Shown here: positions 38,188 to 47,147 of the stretch, in pieces
How the letters are laid out: each line of letters opens with the position of its first letter
Position numbering within the stretch: position 1 is the stretch's first letter
Source of the DNA: Pseudomonas sp. FP198
GTDB taxonomy: Bacteria; Pseudomonadota; Gammaproteobacteria; Pseudomonadales; Pseudomonadaceae
NCBI RefSeq assembly: GCF_030687895.1
Contig: NZ_CP117452.1
Span: 2,311,501-2,375,500 of the forward strand
Reading direction: 5' to 3'
DNA: 64,000 nucleotides
The notes under the pieces: model-generated
Databases searched by the model: none
Seen by the model: only the letters and a program-made list of their open reading frames with translations
What the model was told of the DNA's origin: nothing
Translations under genes and position numbers: made by a program

Positions 38188-39051
38188 TTATTCTTTGGCC
38201 GCCATTTCCACCAGATGATCCTCCACCTCCTGCGGCTTGAGCACCAGCACGTCGCTTTCCAGCGTATCGAGCACGGCTTCGGCGGTGTTGCCGATCAGCA
38301 CCCCTGACAAACCCGAGCGGGCCACGGTGCCGATCACGGTGACAGCGGCCTGGAGCTTGTGGGCCATGTATGGAATCAGGACATCCGCCGGGCCTTCCTG
38401 GATATGCAGGTGCTCGTCATCAATGTCGAATTCGGCCTGGAAAGCCCGGCATTGCTCACGGTAGCGCGCCTCGATGGTTTCCTTGAGCTGGAAGGTCGGG
38501 TCGGCGGACGAGAGCATCGGCGACGGGTGGGCGCTGATGACATGCAGGTGCGCCTTGGCGAGGAGGGCGATGTCGTAGCCATGGTCGATAATCGTCGAGT
38601 GCAGGTGGCGGTGCTCGCCGTCGGCATTGCCCACGTCGACCGCGGCCAGAATCACCCGGTCTTTCCAGGATCCCGACGTCTTGACCAGCAGCACCGGAGT
38701 CGGGCAATGGCGCAGCAGTTTCCAGTCGGCCGGGGTCAGCAGGGCTTTTTTCAAGGGGCTGTCGGGGAAGTGCTGCTTGATGACCAGGCCGCAGCCTTCG
38801 GCCTGCTGCACGTCGATGATGGTTTCGTAGAGACTTTCGTTCCAGGCCTGCTCGGTGGTCACGCTGTAGCCGTCGGCCGCCAGTGCGGCCTTCAGGACGC
38901 TGAGCATCCCGGCATGGTCATGGTGTTTGTCGCAGACCAGCAAGTGCAAATGGGCCTGGGTCACGCCGGCGATCAGTTTGGCGCGCTTGAGTGCCAGGCT
39001 TTCCGAATGTTCGGGTTCGATGACCACGAGGATGCTGCGAATGGCTTGCAT
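38188..39051 (-). CDS. Tandem universal stress protein (UspE-like)
   Basis: A 287-residue protein with two Usp domains. Domain 1 is about residues 1-145 (AIRSILVVIEPEHSESLALKRA); domain 2 is about 150-280 and ends with VIGTVARSGLSGVLIGNTAEAVLDTLESDVLVLK, cited by its GTVARSG and IGNTAE parts, the ATP-loop of the family. The frame extends to 39129; the ATG at 39051 has CTGGAGACG about 12 bases upstream. Expected in anaerobic or stress adaptation. Confidence 0.87.
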   Translation of the reverse strand: MQAIRSILVVIEPEHSESLALKRAKLIAGVTQAHLHLLVCDKHHDHAGMLSVLKAALAADGYSVTTEQAWNESLYETIIDVQQAEGCGLVIKQHFPDSPLKKALLTPADWKLLRHCPTPVLLVKTSGSWKDRVILAAVDVGNADGEHRHLHSTIIDHGYDIALLAKAHLHVISAHPSPMLSSADPTFQLKETIEARYREQCRAFQAEFDIDDEHLHIQEGPADVLIPYMAHKLQAAVTVIGTVARSGLSGVLIGNTAEAVLDTLESDVLVLKPQEVEDHLVEMAAKE

Positions 39052-39210
39052 GATCGGCGTCTCCAGCAATGAAAAGGCACGGCGTTGCTCAACTATAGTT
39101 GTTCTGCACGGCTCGTCGACTTGATGCATATCAACGCCGGTGGCTGGTGGTCTGGGGGCAGGCCGGTATAATCGGCGCCCTTCGCTCGACTACCTTTGCC
39201 CGTGAGTCTC

Positions 39211-39816
39211 ATGATCCTTCCCGAAATCCACGAATTCCTCGGCTGCCGCACCCCCGATGCCTGGGTCCAGGCGGCGCTGGCCGACCAGGAAACGTTGCTG
39301 ATCGACCACAAGAACTGTGAATTCAAGGCCGCCAGCACTGCCTTGAGCCTGATCGCCAAATATCACTCCCATGTCGACCTGATCAATATGATGTCGCGCC
39401 TGGCCCGGGAAGAACTGGTGCATCACGAGCAGGTCATGCGCCTGATGAAAAAACGCAAGGTCGCCCTGCGCCAGCTCTCCGCCGGGCGCTACGCTTCGGG
39501 CCTGCGTAAAGTGGTGCGCAGCCACGAACCGGTAAAACTGGTGGATACCCTGGTGGTCGGCGCTTTTATCGAAGCCCGCAGTTGCGAGCGTTTCGAGGCC
39601 CTGGTGCCGCATCTGGACGAGGAGCTGGGCAAGTTCTATTTCGGCCTGCTGAAAAGCGAGGCCCGGCATTTTCAGGGGTACCTGAAGCTGGCCTACCAGT
39701 ATGGCGACGCCAAGGATATTGCCCAGGTCATAGAGAGGGTCGGCGAGGCGGAGCGCGAGTTGATCGAATCAACGGACGTGGAGTTTCGGTTCCACAGTGG
39801 TGTGCCTGCGCTTTAG
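39211..39816 (+). CDS. miaE: tRNA-(ms2io6A)37 hydroxylase MiaE
   Basis: Non-haem di-iron monooxygenase that hydroxylates the isopentenyl group of ms2i6A37 in tRNA. The 201-residue protein has the family core: LLIDHKNCEFKAASTALSL (residues 30-48), a REELVHHEQVMRLM metal-binding helix, LVVGAFIEARSCERFEAL and LKSEARHFQGYLKLA, supplying the Glu/His ligands. Start 39211 (ATG) or 39202 (GTG). Divergent from the usp gene. Confidence 0.93.
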   Translation: MILPEIHEFLGCRTPDAWVQAALADQETLLIDHKNCEFKAASTALSLIAKYHSHVDLINMMSRLAREELVHHEQVMRLMKKRKVALRQLSAGRYASGLRKVVRSHEPVKLVDTLVVGAFIEARSCERFEALVPHLDEELGKFYFGLLKSEARHFQGYLKLAYQYGDAKDIAQVIERVGEAERELIESTDVEFRFHSGVPAL

Positions 39817-39840
39817 GACTGTGGTGTTCATGACGGCGCC

Positions 39841-39932
39841 ATCGCGAGCAAGCTCGCTCCCACATTGGACTCTCGTTAAACAAGAATCCTGCGTTCTTCC
39901 CGAATGCCTTGTGGGAGCCAGCTTGCTCGCGA
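39841..39932. repeat. REP pair, family B, outward orientation
   Basis: TCGCGAGCAAGCTCGCTCCCAC and a partner with one changed base (GTGGGAGCCAGCTTGCTCGCGA) between the miaE and GFA stops. Confidence 0.8.
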
Positions 39933-39956
39933 TAGGGCCCAAAGCCGCGCTGCATC

Positions 39957-40445
39957 TCAACGGGTCAAACCCAGGCGTTCATGCCACTGGGCAATCGATT
40001 CTTCGGGGTACACGTCGAACTGCTGGTCGCCCGAGCGCGCCTCGACCTCTACCCATGGCGCCTTGGAACCCAGCATCAGATGGGTGCGTTCAGGGGGCAC
40101 CGGCAGCGGCGTATCGATGGCAGAGGCAAATGGGTGGATCAATTCCGGCCATTCAGGGCTGAACAACCATAATCCCGAGCCGCACAGCGAGCAGAAATGC
40201 CGTTCGGCACTGCTGCGGTGGGCGCGTTTGTCGCCCTCGTCCTTGAGCCGCGCATGGTAGATCGAGATGTGCTTGCGACCCTGCACCTTCAGGCTCGTGG
40301 CGTCTCCCCCCAGGTTGATCGCATAACCGCCGCCGCCCTGGGTCTTGCGGCAGATCGAGCAATAGCAACGCTGATAGGGGTAGGGGTGGGCGCAATCCAG
40401 GCTGAATGACACGGCGCCGCAGTGGCAGGATCCTTCGAGCTGCAT
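39957..40445 (-). CDS. GFA-family (CENP-V/GFA domain) zinc protein
   Basis: A 162-residue member of the glutathione-dependent formaldehyde-activating-like family; binds two zinc ions. The pattern is complete: GSCHCGAVSF near residues 5-14, RCYCSICRKTQGGGG near 26-40 and HFCSLCGSGLWLF near 83-95. Actual substrate unknown. The frame extends to 40580, but that upstream part is REP DNA; the ATG at 40445 gives the family N-terminus (MQLEGSCHCG). Confidence 0.85.
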   Translation of the reverse strand: MQLEGSCHCGAVSFSLDCAHPYPYQRCYCSICRKTQGGGGYAINLGGDATSLKVQGRKHISIYHARLKDEGDKRAHRSSAERHFCSLCGSGLWLFSPEWPELIHPFASAIDTPLPVPPERTHLMLGSKAPWVEVEARSGDQQFDVYPEESIAQWHERLGLTR

Positions 40446-40530
40446 GGGAGACTCTCCAAACAGGGACTGAGTACTCTGGACAACTTCGATGGGGCTATGT
40501 TCTGAGTTCAGCGTTGATGAGCTGACGCTT

Positions 40531-40604
40531 TCGCGAGCAGGCTCGCTCCCACAGGGGATTTGTGGATTTCCCGATTCCAATGTGGGAGCGAGCCTGCTCG
40601 CGAA
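40531..40604. repeat. REP pair, family B, outward orientation
   Basis: Two cores with CGCTTTCGCGAG and CTCGCGAAAGCG flanks, about 30 bases apart, between the GFA and glycosylase genes. Confidence 0.85.
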
Positions 40605-40631
40605 AGCGTCCCCTGGACCTGGAAGCCAACA

Positions 40632-41246
40632 TCACTTGGGCACCCGCCACAGATACCACGCCGCCACCGTACGATAGGGGCTCCAGGCCCGGCCGATTTC
40701 GCTCATCTGTCTGGAGCTCGGTTGGGTTTCCAGCCCTTTGAGCCGCCGATAACCCTCGCGAACCCCAAAATCATCCGCCGGCAGGATATCCGGCCGTTCC
40801 AGGCTATAGATCAACAGCATCTCCACGGTCCAGCGTCCGACGCCGCGCAGGGTGACCAGGCGCTTGATCAGTGCTTCATCGTCCATGGCCTGCGCCGTGG
40901 CGTAATCCGGCACGATGCCGTCCAGCGTGGCCTGGGCGATACCCTGGAGGGTGGCGATCTTGCTGGCTGAAAATCCACAACCGCGCAATTGCGCGACATC
41001 AGTTGCCAGTATCTGCTCAGGCCCGGGAAACGTCCCCGATGGGTAGAGTCCGAGCAGCCGGCCGAGAATCGCGTCCCCGGCCTTGGCATGCAGTTGCTGA
41101 TAGGCAATCGCCCGCATCAGCGCCTCATACGGATCCCGGGCCGGTTTGGGTTGCAGAAGGCAAGGGCCGATCGACTCGATATGGCGTCGCCAGTCTTCGT
41201 CCTGGCCTGCCAGGAAAATGCTTGCTTGCGAATAAGGCGCCGCCAT
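40632..41246 (-). CDS. DNA-3-methyladenine glycosylase (AlkA-like, HhH-GPD)
   Basis: Base-excision repair of alkylated bases. A 204-residue protein with AIAYQQLHAKAGDAI near residue 47, the helix-hairpin-helix LVTLRGVGRWTVEMLL near 130 and the catalytic Asp in LPADDFGVREGYRRL near 155. It lacks the N-terminal domain of E. coli AlkA and is of the short type. Starts 3 bases after the ada stop: an alkylation-repair operon. Confidence 0.9.
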   Translation of the reverse strand: MAAPYSQASIFLAGQDEDWRRHIESIGPCLLQPKPARDPYEALMRAIAYQQLHAKAGDAILGRLLGLYPSGTFPGPEQILATDVAQLRGCGFSASKIATLQGIAQATLDGIVPDYATAQAMDDEALIKRLVTLRGVGRWTVEMLLIYSLERPDILPADDFGVREGYRRLKGLETQPSSRQMSEIGRAWSPYRTVAAWYLWRVPK

Positions 41247-41249
41247 CAG

Positions 41250-42332
41250 TCAAAACGCCAAAGGCAACGAAACCTGCACCGCGGCTCGCTCCAGACGTAA
41301 CAGAAACGCCTTGCGCGGCTGGCCGCCACCATAACCGGTCAAAGAGCCATCTGCCCCAATCACCCGATGACAAGGGATGACGATGGCCAGTCGGTTCTGT
41401 CCATTGGCCAGGCCCACGGCGCGGCTGGCGCCAGGGCTGCCCAGTGCGTTGGCGACGGCGCCGTAGCTGCGGGTTTCGCCGTAGGGAATTTTCTGCAGCT
41501 CGGCCCAGACCCTGGCCGCGAAGGCGCTGCCAGGCATGTGCAACGGGACGTTGAAAACCGTGAGCTTGCCGGCGAAATAGTCGGCCAGCTCGCTTTCGAT
41601 CTGTTGCAGATGCGCGTTGTGGCCCGGCGCGACCGTGTAGCCGTAGCGTTGCTGCAGTTCCTCCAGTTCCTTGGTCAAGGCCGGCCGATCGAGAAACTCC
41701 AGCAGTACCAGGCCGCGACGTTCGGCCATGGCCAGCATCGGGCCCAATGGCGTGGTCAGACGGGTGAACAGCAAGGGTTCGCTGAGGCCGGCGCGGCCCG
41801 GTGTGATATGGAAGGATTTGACGAAGGCATCACGAAATCCGCTCAGGGACTCGTAGCCGGAATCGAACGCCGCGTTATCGATCGAGGCGCCTTCCTTGAT
41901 TCCGCCCAGGGCGATGCCCAGGCGCCGGGTGCGCAGGTAGGCGTGGAAGGTCATGCCGAAATGCTGTTTGAACCAGCGGCGCAATTTCAGCGGTTCGATG
42001 CCTTGTTCCAGCAGCAGGGCGTCGGTCCAGCGCAGGTCTGGCTCGGCGTCGACGGCTTTGAGCAATGCCTGGATCCAGTCCGGGGCAATGGCGGCGGCAT
42101 CCAGCGGCTTGCAACGCAGGCACGCCCGATAGCCGGCGGACATCGCCTCGTCGGCGTGGGCAAAGAACTCGACGTTCTCCGGCTTTGGCTTGCGTGCCGT
42201 GCAGCTGGGGCGACAGAAAATACCGGTGGTCTTGACCGCGGTGAAAAACACCCCCTCGTAGGCGGTGTCTCGTTCGAGCATGGCGCGGACCATTTCGGCG
42301 TGGGGCGGTAGGAGCGAGTCTTGTCGGTTCAT
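41250..42332 (-). CDS. ada: Ada: O6-methylguanine-DNA methyltransferase and transcriptional activator
   Basis: Repairs methyl-phosphotriesters and O6-methylguanine and, once methylated, activates the adaptive response. The 360-residue protein has an N-terminal Ada zinc domain with FFTAVKTTGIFCRPSC and GYRACLRCKP (four Cys, residues 35-75), an AraC-type HTH (LKLRRWFKQHFGMTFHAYLRTRR), and a C-terminal methyltransferase with VIPCHRVIG near residue 330 (active Cys). The frame extends to 42368; the ATG at 42332 gives the usual N-terminus. Probably autoregulated. Confidence 0.93.
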   Translation of the reverse strand: MNRQDSLLPPHAEMVRAMLERDTAYEGVFFTAVKTTGIFCRPSCTARKPKPENVEFFAHADEAMSAGYRACLRCKPLDAAAIAPDWIQALLKAVDAEPDLRWTDALLLEQGIEPLKLRRWFKQHFGMTFHAYLRTRRLGIALGGIKEGASIDNAAFDSGYESLSGFRDAFVKSFHITPGRAGLSEPLLFTRLTTPLGPMLAMAERRGLVLLEFLDRPALTKELEELQQRYGYTVAPGHNAHLQQIESELADYFAGKLTVFNVPLHMPGSAFAARVWAELQKIPYGETRSYGAVANALGSPGASRAVGLANGQNRLAIVIPCHRVIGADGSLTGYGGGQPRKAFLLRLERAAVQVSLPLAF

Positions 42333-42396
42333 GGGAGGAGCATAGAGCCGTGGCCGAAAGCCCTCCACCGAAAAATCGACAGCAAATTTGCGGATA

Positions 42397-43869
42397 TCAA
42401 TATTTCCAGAACACCGGCGTGAACAGCACCAGCACCGTCAGGATCTCCAGCCGTCCCAGCAGCATGCCGATGGTCAGCAGCCATTTTGCCGCGTCCGGCA
42501 AGGTCGAGAAGTTGCCAGCCGGGCCGATGATGTTGCCCAAGCCCGGACCCACGTTGCAGACGGCAGTGGCGGCACCGGTCAAGGCGGTCGTCCAGTCCAG
42601 GCCGATCAGGGCCAGACCCAGGGCGATGGCGCCGATCGTGATGGTGAAGAAGAACGAGAACGTCAGCAGCGAGCGAACGATTTCCTCGTCGATGGGATGG
42701 TTGTTGTATTTCTTCTGAATCACCGCCCGGGGGTGGATCAGTTGCTTCAAGCTGCCCATCAGCAGCACCCTGGCGACTTGAAAGCGAAAAATCTTCAGGC
42801 CCCCGGCCGTGGATCCCGAACAGCCGCCGACGAACGTCAGGTAAAAGAACAGCAGCAGGGCGAAGCTGCCCCACAGCGTGTAGTCACCCAACGCCACGCC
42901 GGTGGTCGTGACGACGGAAGTGACGTTGACCGCCACGATACGGACCGCATCCGACCACGCATGGTCGCTGTTAAGGCTCAGCCAGGTACCCACCAGCAGC
43001 CATGTCACGACCAGGAAGCCGATGAAGCCCCGGACTTGCTGGTCCTTGAGCAGGGCGCGCCGATGGCCCCGCAATGTCGCGACATACAGCGTGAAGGGCA
43101 GCGATCCTGCCATCATGACGACCACTGACACCCAATGAACCGCCGGTTGGGGCCAGTGCGCCAGGGATGAATCGGAGGTGGAAAAACCTCCGGTGGAAAT
43201 CAGTGACATTGCATGGTTGATCGCCTCGAAAGGCGTCATGCCCGCAAGCCACAGCCCCAACGTCGAGAGCACGGTCAAGCCGACGTAGATCCACAGGATG
43301 TAATTGGCCGCGACGTGAGAGCGCGGCGTGACTTTCTCCGACCAGTCCGAAGATTCGGTCTGGAACAGCCGCATGCCGCCGACCCGCAGCAGCGGCAGGA
43401 CCGCCACGGCCATGCCGATAAAGCCGATTCCGCCGAGCCAGTGCAGCATTGACCGCCAGATCAACAGGCCGGGCGATGCGCTATCCAACCCGGTCAGGAT
43501 GGTCGAGCCGGTGGTGGTGATGCCCGACATGGTCTCGAAAAATGCATCGGTGTAGCTGATGTGCTGGATGAACACCATCGGCAGGGCGGCGAATGCGCAG
43601 ACAATTACCCAACTGGCGGTGGTGAGCAGGTACATTTCCCTGGGACGCATATGGACGTGGTCCGGCCTTCCACGGGCCACCAATGCCACACCGCAGACGA
43701 AGGTGATCAGGCTCGACCATAGAAATGCCGACAAGTCATCGTTGCGCTCGTAGAACATCAACGTAAACAGCGGAATCGCCATGCTGATCGCAAGGGTGAT
43801 CAGGAAAATCCCGAGGATGAAACCGATGAGACGCAGAACCGCTATGGACATGGATAACGCCTGATTCAA
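42397..43869 (-). CDS. trkH: Trk-type potassium uptake protein TrkH
   Basis: K+-translocating subunit of a Trk system; needs TrkA, not encoded here. 490 residues, about ten membrane helices with four selectivity-filter loops: GITTTGSTILTGL, SLISTGGFSTSDSS, VTSVVTTTGVALGDYTLW and AVCNVGPGLGNIIGPAGNF. An internal ATG at 43851 (MSIAVLRLIG) would give 484 residues, the usual length, and may be the true start. Divergent from the LysE-type gene. Confidence 0.92.
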   Translation of the reverse strand: MNQALSMSIAVLRLIGFILGIFLITLAISMAIPLFTLMFYERNDDLSAFLWSSLITFVCGVALVARGRPDHVHMRPREMYLLTTASWVIVCAFAALPMVFIQHISYTDAFFETMSGITTTGSTILTGLDSASPGLLIWRSMLHWLGGIGFIGMAVAVLPLLRVGGMRLFQTESSDWSEKVTPRSHVAANYILWIYVGLTVLSTLGLWLAGMTPFEAINHAMSLISTGGFSTSDSSLAHWPQPAVHWVSVVVMMAGSLPFTLYVATLRGHRRALLKDQQVRGFIGFLVVTWLLVGTWLSLNSDHAWSDAVRIVAVNVTSVVTTTGVALGDYTLWGSFALLLFFYLTFVGGCSGSTAGGLKIFRFQVARVLLMGSLKQLIHPRAVIQKKYNNHPIDEEIVRSLLTFSFFFTITIGAIALGLALIGLDWTTALTGAATAVCNVGPGLGNIIGPAGNFSTLPDAAKWLLTIGMLLGRLEILTVLVLFTPVFWKY

Positions 43870-44027
43870 AAAGCTGCCCAGTATCGATTTGGTGAATCGC
43901 TTACCGCGTAAAATTTGCGTAAAAAAATGAAGCGGAAGTGCTCGACGACAAAGGCAGTTTTCTTCAATACCCGAGCAGGCGACCCCTTTACCTTGAGGCC
44001 TCTTTCCTGAACTGAAGAAGATATGTG

Positions 44028-44615
44028 ATGAGCTTGATATTTTCCATGGCCGCCTTTGCCCTGGTGGCTTCCATTACTCCGGGCCCGGTCAATATCGTCG
44101 CCCTCAGCTCCGGTGCCCGCTACGGGTTTCGCGCCACCTTGCGCCATGTCGCCGGCGCCACCCTCGGGTTTGTCCTGCTGCTGGTCTTGATGGGATTGGG
44201 CTTGCACGAAGTATTGCAGCGCTGGCCCGGGCTCACGCGTGTGGTGCAACTGGCTGGTGTGGCGTTCCTGTTGTACATGGCCTGGAAACTGGCGGTGGAC
44301 AATGGCGAGCTGGGTGACCGGGACGAAGGGCGCGCGCCTTCGATGTTCCATGGCGCGCTGATGCAGTGGCTCAACCCCAAGGCGTGGCTGGCTTGCGTGG
44401 CGGGGATGGGCGCCTTCGTGGCCGACGGCGAGGCGCGGCTGGTGTGGCAGTTTGCGGCGATCTACCTTGTCATCTGCTACGTCTCGGTGGGTTGCTGGGC
44501 CTATGCGGGCAGCTTCCTGCGTACGTGGCTGGGTAACCCGGCGACCATGCGCCTGTTCAATCGATTGATGGCGGCGTTGTTGGTGGCGAGCGCGGTTTAT
44601 TTGCTGTTGCCTTGA
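44028..44615 (+). CDS. LysE/RhtB-family amino acid exporter
   Basis: A 195-residue inner-membrane protein with about six helices. It carries the LysE signature SITPGPVNIVALSSGARYG at residues 14-32, AFLLYMAWKLA near 80 and LMQWLNPKAWLACVAG near 110. The exported amino acid is unknown. The AraC-type gene downstream converges on it across a REP pair, and may be its regulator. Start is one of two adjacent ATG codons (44025 or 44028). Confidence 0.87.
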   Translation: MSLIFSMAAFALVASITPGPVNIVALSSGARYGFRATLRHVAGATLGFVLLLVLMGLGLHEVLQRWPGLTRVVQLAGVAFLLYMAWKLAVDNGELGDRDEGRAPSMFHGALMQWLNPKAWLACVAGMGAFVADGEARLVWQFAAIYLVICYVSVGCWAYAGSFLRTWLGNPATMRLFNRLMAALLVASAVYLLLP

Positions 44616-44649
44616 TTCGAGCAAGGGTTGTTAGGTGATGGCGCTTTTT

Positions 44650-44742
44650 GTGGCGAGGGAGCTTGCTCCCGCTCGACTGCGCAGCAGTCGCCAGGTTTTG
44701 GGGCTACTGCGTAGCCCAGCGGGAGCAAGCTCCCTCGCCACG
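44650..44742. repeat. REP pair, family A
   Basis: Inverted halves with GTGGCGAGGGAGC cores and GACTGCGCAGCAGTC / GGGCTACTGCGTAGCCC inner arms, between convergent genes. Confidence 0.85.
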
Positions 44743-44758
44743 GAGTCAAGTGGCTACA

Positions 44759-45583
44759 TCAGCCGCGGTATTGCCCGGGGGTAGCCGCCAGGTGTTGCTT
44801 GAACGCCCGTTGGAAGTGCGCCTGATCGGCAAACCCGCTGTCCAGCGCCACATCGGCAATCAGCTTGCCCTCGCGCAGTTGACGGCGGGCGAACTGGATG
44901 CGCCGGTTGATCAGGAAGGCATGCGGTGTCATGCCGTAGTGGCGCTTGAAAGCCCGGCTCAAATAAGACGGCGAAAGCTGCGCGAAGGCGCAGATATCCT
45001 CGAGCTTGAGGGCTTCGGTGCAATGGTCGTGAATGAACTGCGCCGCCCGCATCAGCGCCGGGTGGCTGCCACGCTCCGGGCGTCCGGCCGGGTTGAGTCG
45101 ATGCTGGAGATCGGTGAAAAACGTCTCGGCGGCGACTTGCTTGCCGCTGGCATCGATATGTTCAGCCACCAGCGTTTCGTAGAGCCCGCACAGGCCGGAG
45201 AAAAGCGCGACATCACGGCTATGGGTTGTGTCGAATGCCTGGAAGTCCAGCGAGAGGGCAAAGCCGATACGGCGTTGCAGATCCCGCAGCCATTGGGTGT
45301 CGACATACAGCATCACATAAGACCAGGGCTGATCGTCGATCGGATTGCAAGCATGGACGTCGCCGGGATTCATCAGCACTACCGTGCCGCTCTGGACCTG
45401 GAACCGCGATTGTTCGTGCAGGTAGGTGCTGCGTCCGGCGGTGATCGCGCCGATGGAAAAGTGATCATGGGAATGACGCGAATAACAGACCTTGCGGCCA
45501 TCGGCGATGGCCCGGGCCTCGATGAAAGGCAGCGCCGCGTCGCGCCAGAAGCGTGGAGCGGCGTCGTGGTTGGCGGGCTTCAT
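44759..45583 (-). CDS. AraC-family transcriptional regulator
   Basis: A 274-residue regulator. N-terminal AraC-like cupin sensing domain (HSHDHFSIGAITAG, GTVVLMNPGDVHACNP) and C-terminal double HTH (LEDICAFAQLSPSYLSRAFKRHYGMTPHAFLINRR and VALDSGFADQAHFQRAFKQHLAATPGQYR; named by their recognisable halves). Likely controls the facing LysE exporter; this is inference from position. Confidence 0.88.
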   Translation of the reverse strand: MKPANHDAAPRFWRDAALPFIEARAIADGRKVCYSRHSHDHFSIGAITAGRSTYLHEQSRFQVQSGTVVLMNPGDVHACNPIDDQPWSYVMLYVDTQWLRDLQRRIGFALSLDFQAFDTTHSRDVALFSGLCGLYETLVAEHIDASGKQVAAETFFTDLQHRLNPAGRPERGSHPALMRAAQFIHDHCTEALKLEDICAFAQLSPSYLSRAFKRHYGMTPHAFLINRRIQFARRQLREGKLIADVALDSGFADQAHFQRAFKQHLAATPGQYRG

Positions 45584-45702
45584 CGGTCAGTGTCCTGTTT
45601 TGTTGGCTGTGCCTGAGTGTATGCGTCCGTGCCGGAAAATGCCCGTTCGAGTTCGCTCCGGTCTGGGCTAGACTCCAATGAGTTCCGCCAACGGAGTTAC
45701 CG

Positions 45703-46674
45703 ATGCTAGCGCCAGGCAAACCTGACAACGAAGCCGTTCGCCTCAAACAATTGCGGTCGCTCAAACTGCTTGATACCCCTCCCGAGGAGCGGTTTGACCG
45801 CCTGACCCGTCTCGCCCGGCGTCTGTTCAACGTGCCGATCGCGCTGGTTTCGCTGGTGGACGCCAATCGCCAATGGTTCAAGTCCAATGCCGGCCTGGAA
45901 ACCAGTGAAACCCCGCGCGAGGTGTCCTTCTGCGGGCATGCGATCTTGCAGGACGAGATCATGGAGATTTGCGACGCGGAACATGATGTGCGGTTCCACG
46001 ATAATCCGTTGGTCAAGGGCCAACCTGGCATCCGCTTCTATGCGGGACATCCGCTGGGGCTGGACGATGGCAGCAAGATGGGCACCCTGTGCTTGTTGGA
46101 CACCCAGCCGCGCACCCTCAACGACGACGAACGTGAGCTGCTGCGCGATCTGGCGAGCATGGCCGAGCAGGAGCTGGTTGCCGTGCAGATGGCCAGCATG
46201 GATGAATTGACGCTGCTCTCCAATCGGCGCGGCTTCATGACGCTGGCCCAGCACGCGCTGAGTGTCTGCAGCCGTCTTTCGCGACCGGCGACACTGCTGT
46301 TTTTCGATCTCAACGACTTCAAGCCGATCAACGATCGCTTCGGGCATGCCGAGGGTGACGGCGCGCTGAAGACGTTCGCCGACGTATTGCGCATTGCCTT
46401 TCGTGAAAGCGACGTGATCGGTCGCCTGGGCGGAGACGAGTTCGTCGCCTTGCTCACCGGCGCCTCCCATGTCGAGACGACAGCAATCATGACGCGGCTC
46501 AGGGAAATGCTCGATGAGCGCAACACAACGTTGCAGCGTGGCTATGCCATTGACTTCAGCGTGGGCCAGATCGAATACGACCCCGAGCGGCATGCGTCGA
46601 TCGACAGCCTTCTGGCGGAGGCAGATGCGGCGATGTATGCGCAGAAGCAGGGGCGGCGCAATAGCCCAAGCTGA
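45703..46674 (+). CDS. Diguanylate cyclase with GAF domain
   Basis: Makes cyclic-di-GMP. The 323-residue protein has an N-terminal GAF domain (about 25-155) and a GGDEF domain (about 165-320). The active-site RLGGDEFVAL is intact near residue 245, with DLNDFKPINDRFGH upstream, and an allosteric inhibitory site RxxD (RESD) lies exactly five residues before GGDEF. No membrane helix is visible, so it is a cytosolic sensor. The REP array begins immediately after its stop. Confidence 0.92.
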   Translation: MLAPGKPDNEAVRLKQLRSLKLLDTPPEERFDRLTRLARRLFNVPIALVSLVDANRQWFKSNAGLETSETPREVSFCGHAILQDEIMEICDAEHDVRFHDNPLVKGQPGIRFYAGHPLGLDDGSKMGTLCLLDTQPRTLNDDERELLRDLASMAEQELVAVQMASMDELTLLSNRRGFMTLAQHALSVCSRLSRPATLLFFDLNDFKPINDRFGHAEGDGALKTFADVLRIAFRESDVIGRLGGDEFVALLTGASHVETTAIMTRLREMLDERNTTLQRGYAIDFSVGQIEYDPERHASIDSLLAEADAAMYAQKQGRRNSPS

Positions 46675-46709
46675 TTGAGCGGCCCGCCGACATCACCTCA
46701 ACTGACCCA

Positions 46710-47130
46710 CCGTCTTCGCGAGCAGGCTCGCTCCCACAGGATTCTGGTTGTGTCCGGATACTCCGGATGGCGCAGCTCCAATGTGGGAGCGAGCCTGCTC
46801 GCGAAGAGGCCAGCCCATTCAGCATCCCTGTCGACTGACCCACCGCCTTCGCGAGCAAGCTCGCTCCCACAGGATTTTGTGTTGTGCCTGGATACTTCGG
46901 ATGACGCAGCACCAATGTGGGAGCGAGCCTGCTCGCGAAGAGGCCAGCCCATTCAGCATCCCTGTCGACTGACCCACCGCCTTCGCGAGCAGGCTCGCTC
47001 CCACCTGGTTTTGTGTCGTGCCTGGACACGCCGGATGACCCAGCTCCACTGTGGGAGCGAGCTTGCTCGCGAAGAGGCCAGCCCATTCAGCATCCCGTCG
47101 ACTGAAACACCGCCATCGCGAGCAAGCTCG
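46710..47130. repeat. REP array with 134-bp period, last copy truncated
   Basis: Seven family-B cores in alternating orientation. The segment GAAGAGGCCAGCCCATTCAG recurs at 46803, 46937 and 47071, an exact 134-base period, and each period has one outward and one inward REP with partly conserved linkers (TGTCCGGATACTCCGG, TGCCTGGATACTTCGG, TGCCTGGACACGCCGG). The final core stops at GCAAGCTCG (47130), where CTCCCACA should follow, and joins unrelated DNA. No unique spacers, so it is not a CRISPR array. Confidence 0.9.
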
Positions 47131-47147
47131 AGGAGTTCTCTGGAGGC

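Noticed and set aside
39957..40580. Longer GFA protein starting upstream in the open frame
   Set aside because: The first 45 codons read through REP DNA and would place non-family sequence before MQLEGSCHCG.
46710..47130. Possible CRISPR array
   Set aside because: The repeats are inverted REP palindromes with a 134-base period and near-identical linkers, not short direct repeats separated by unique spacers, and no cas gene is near.
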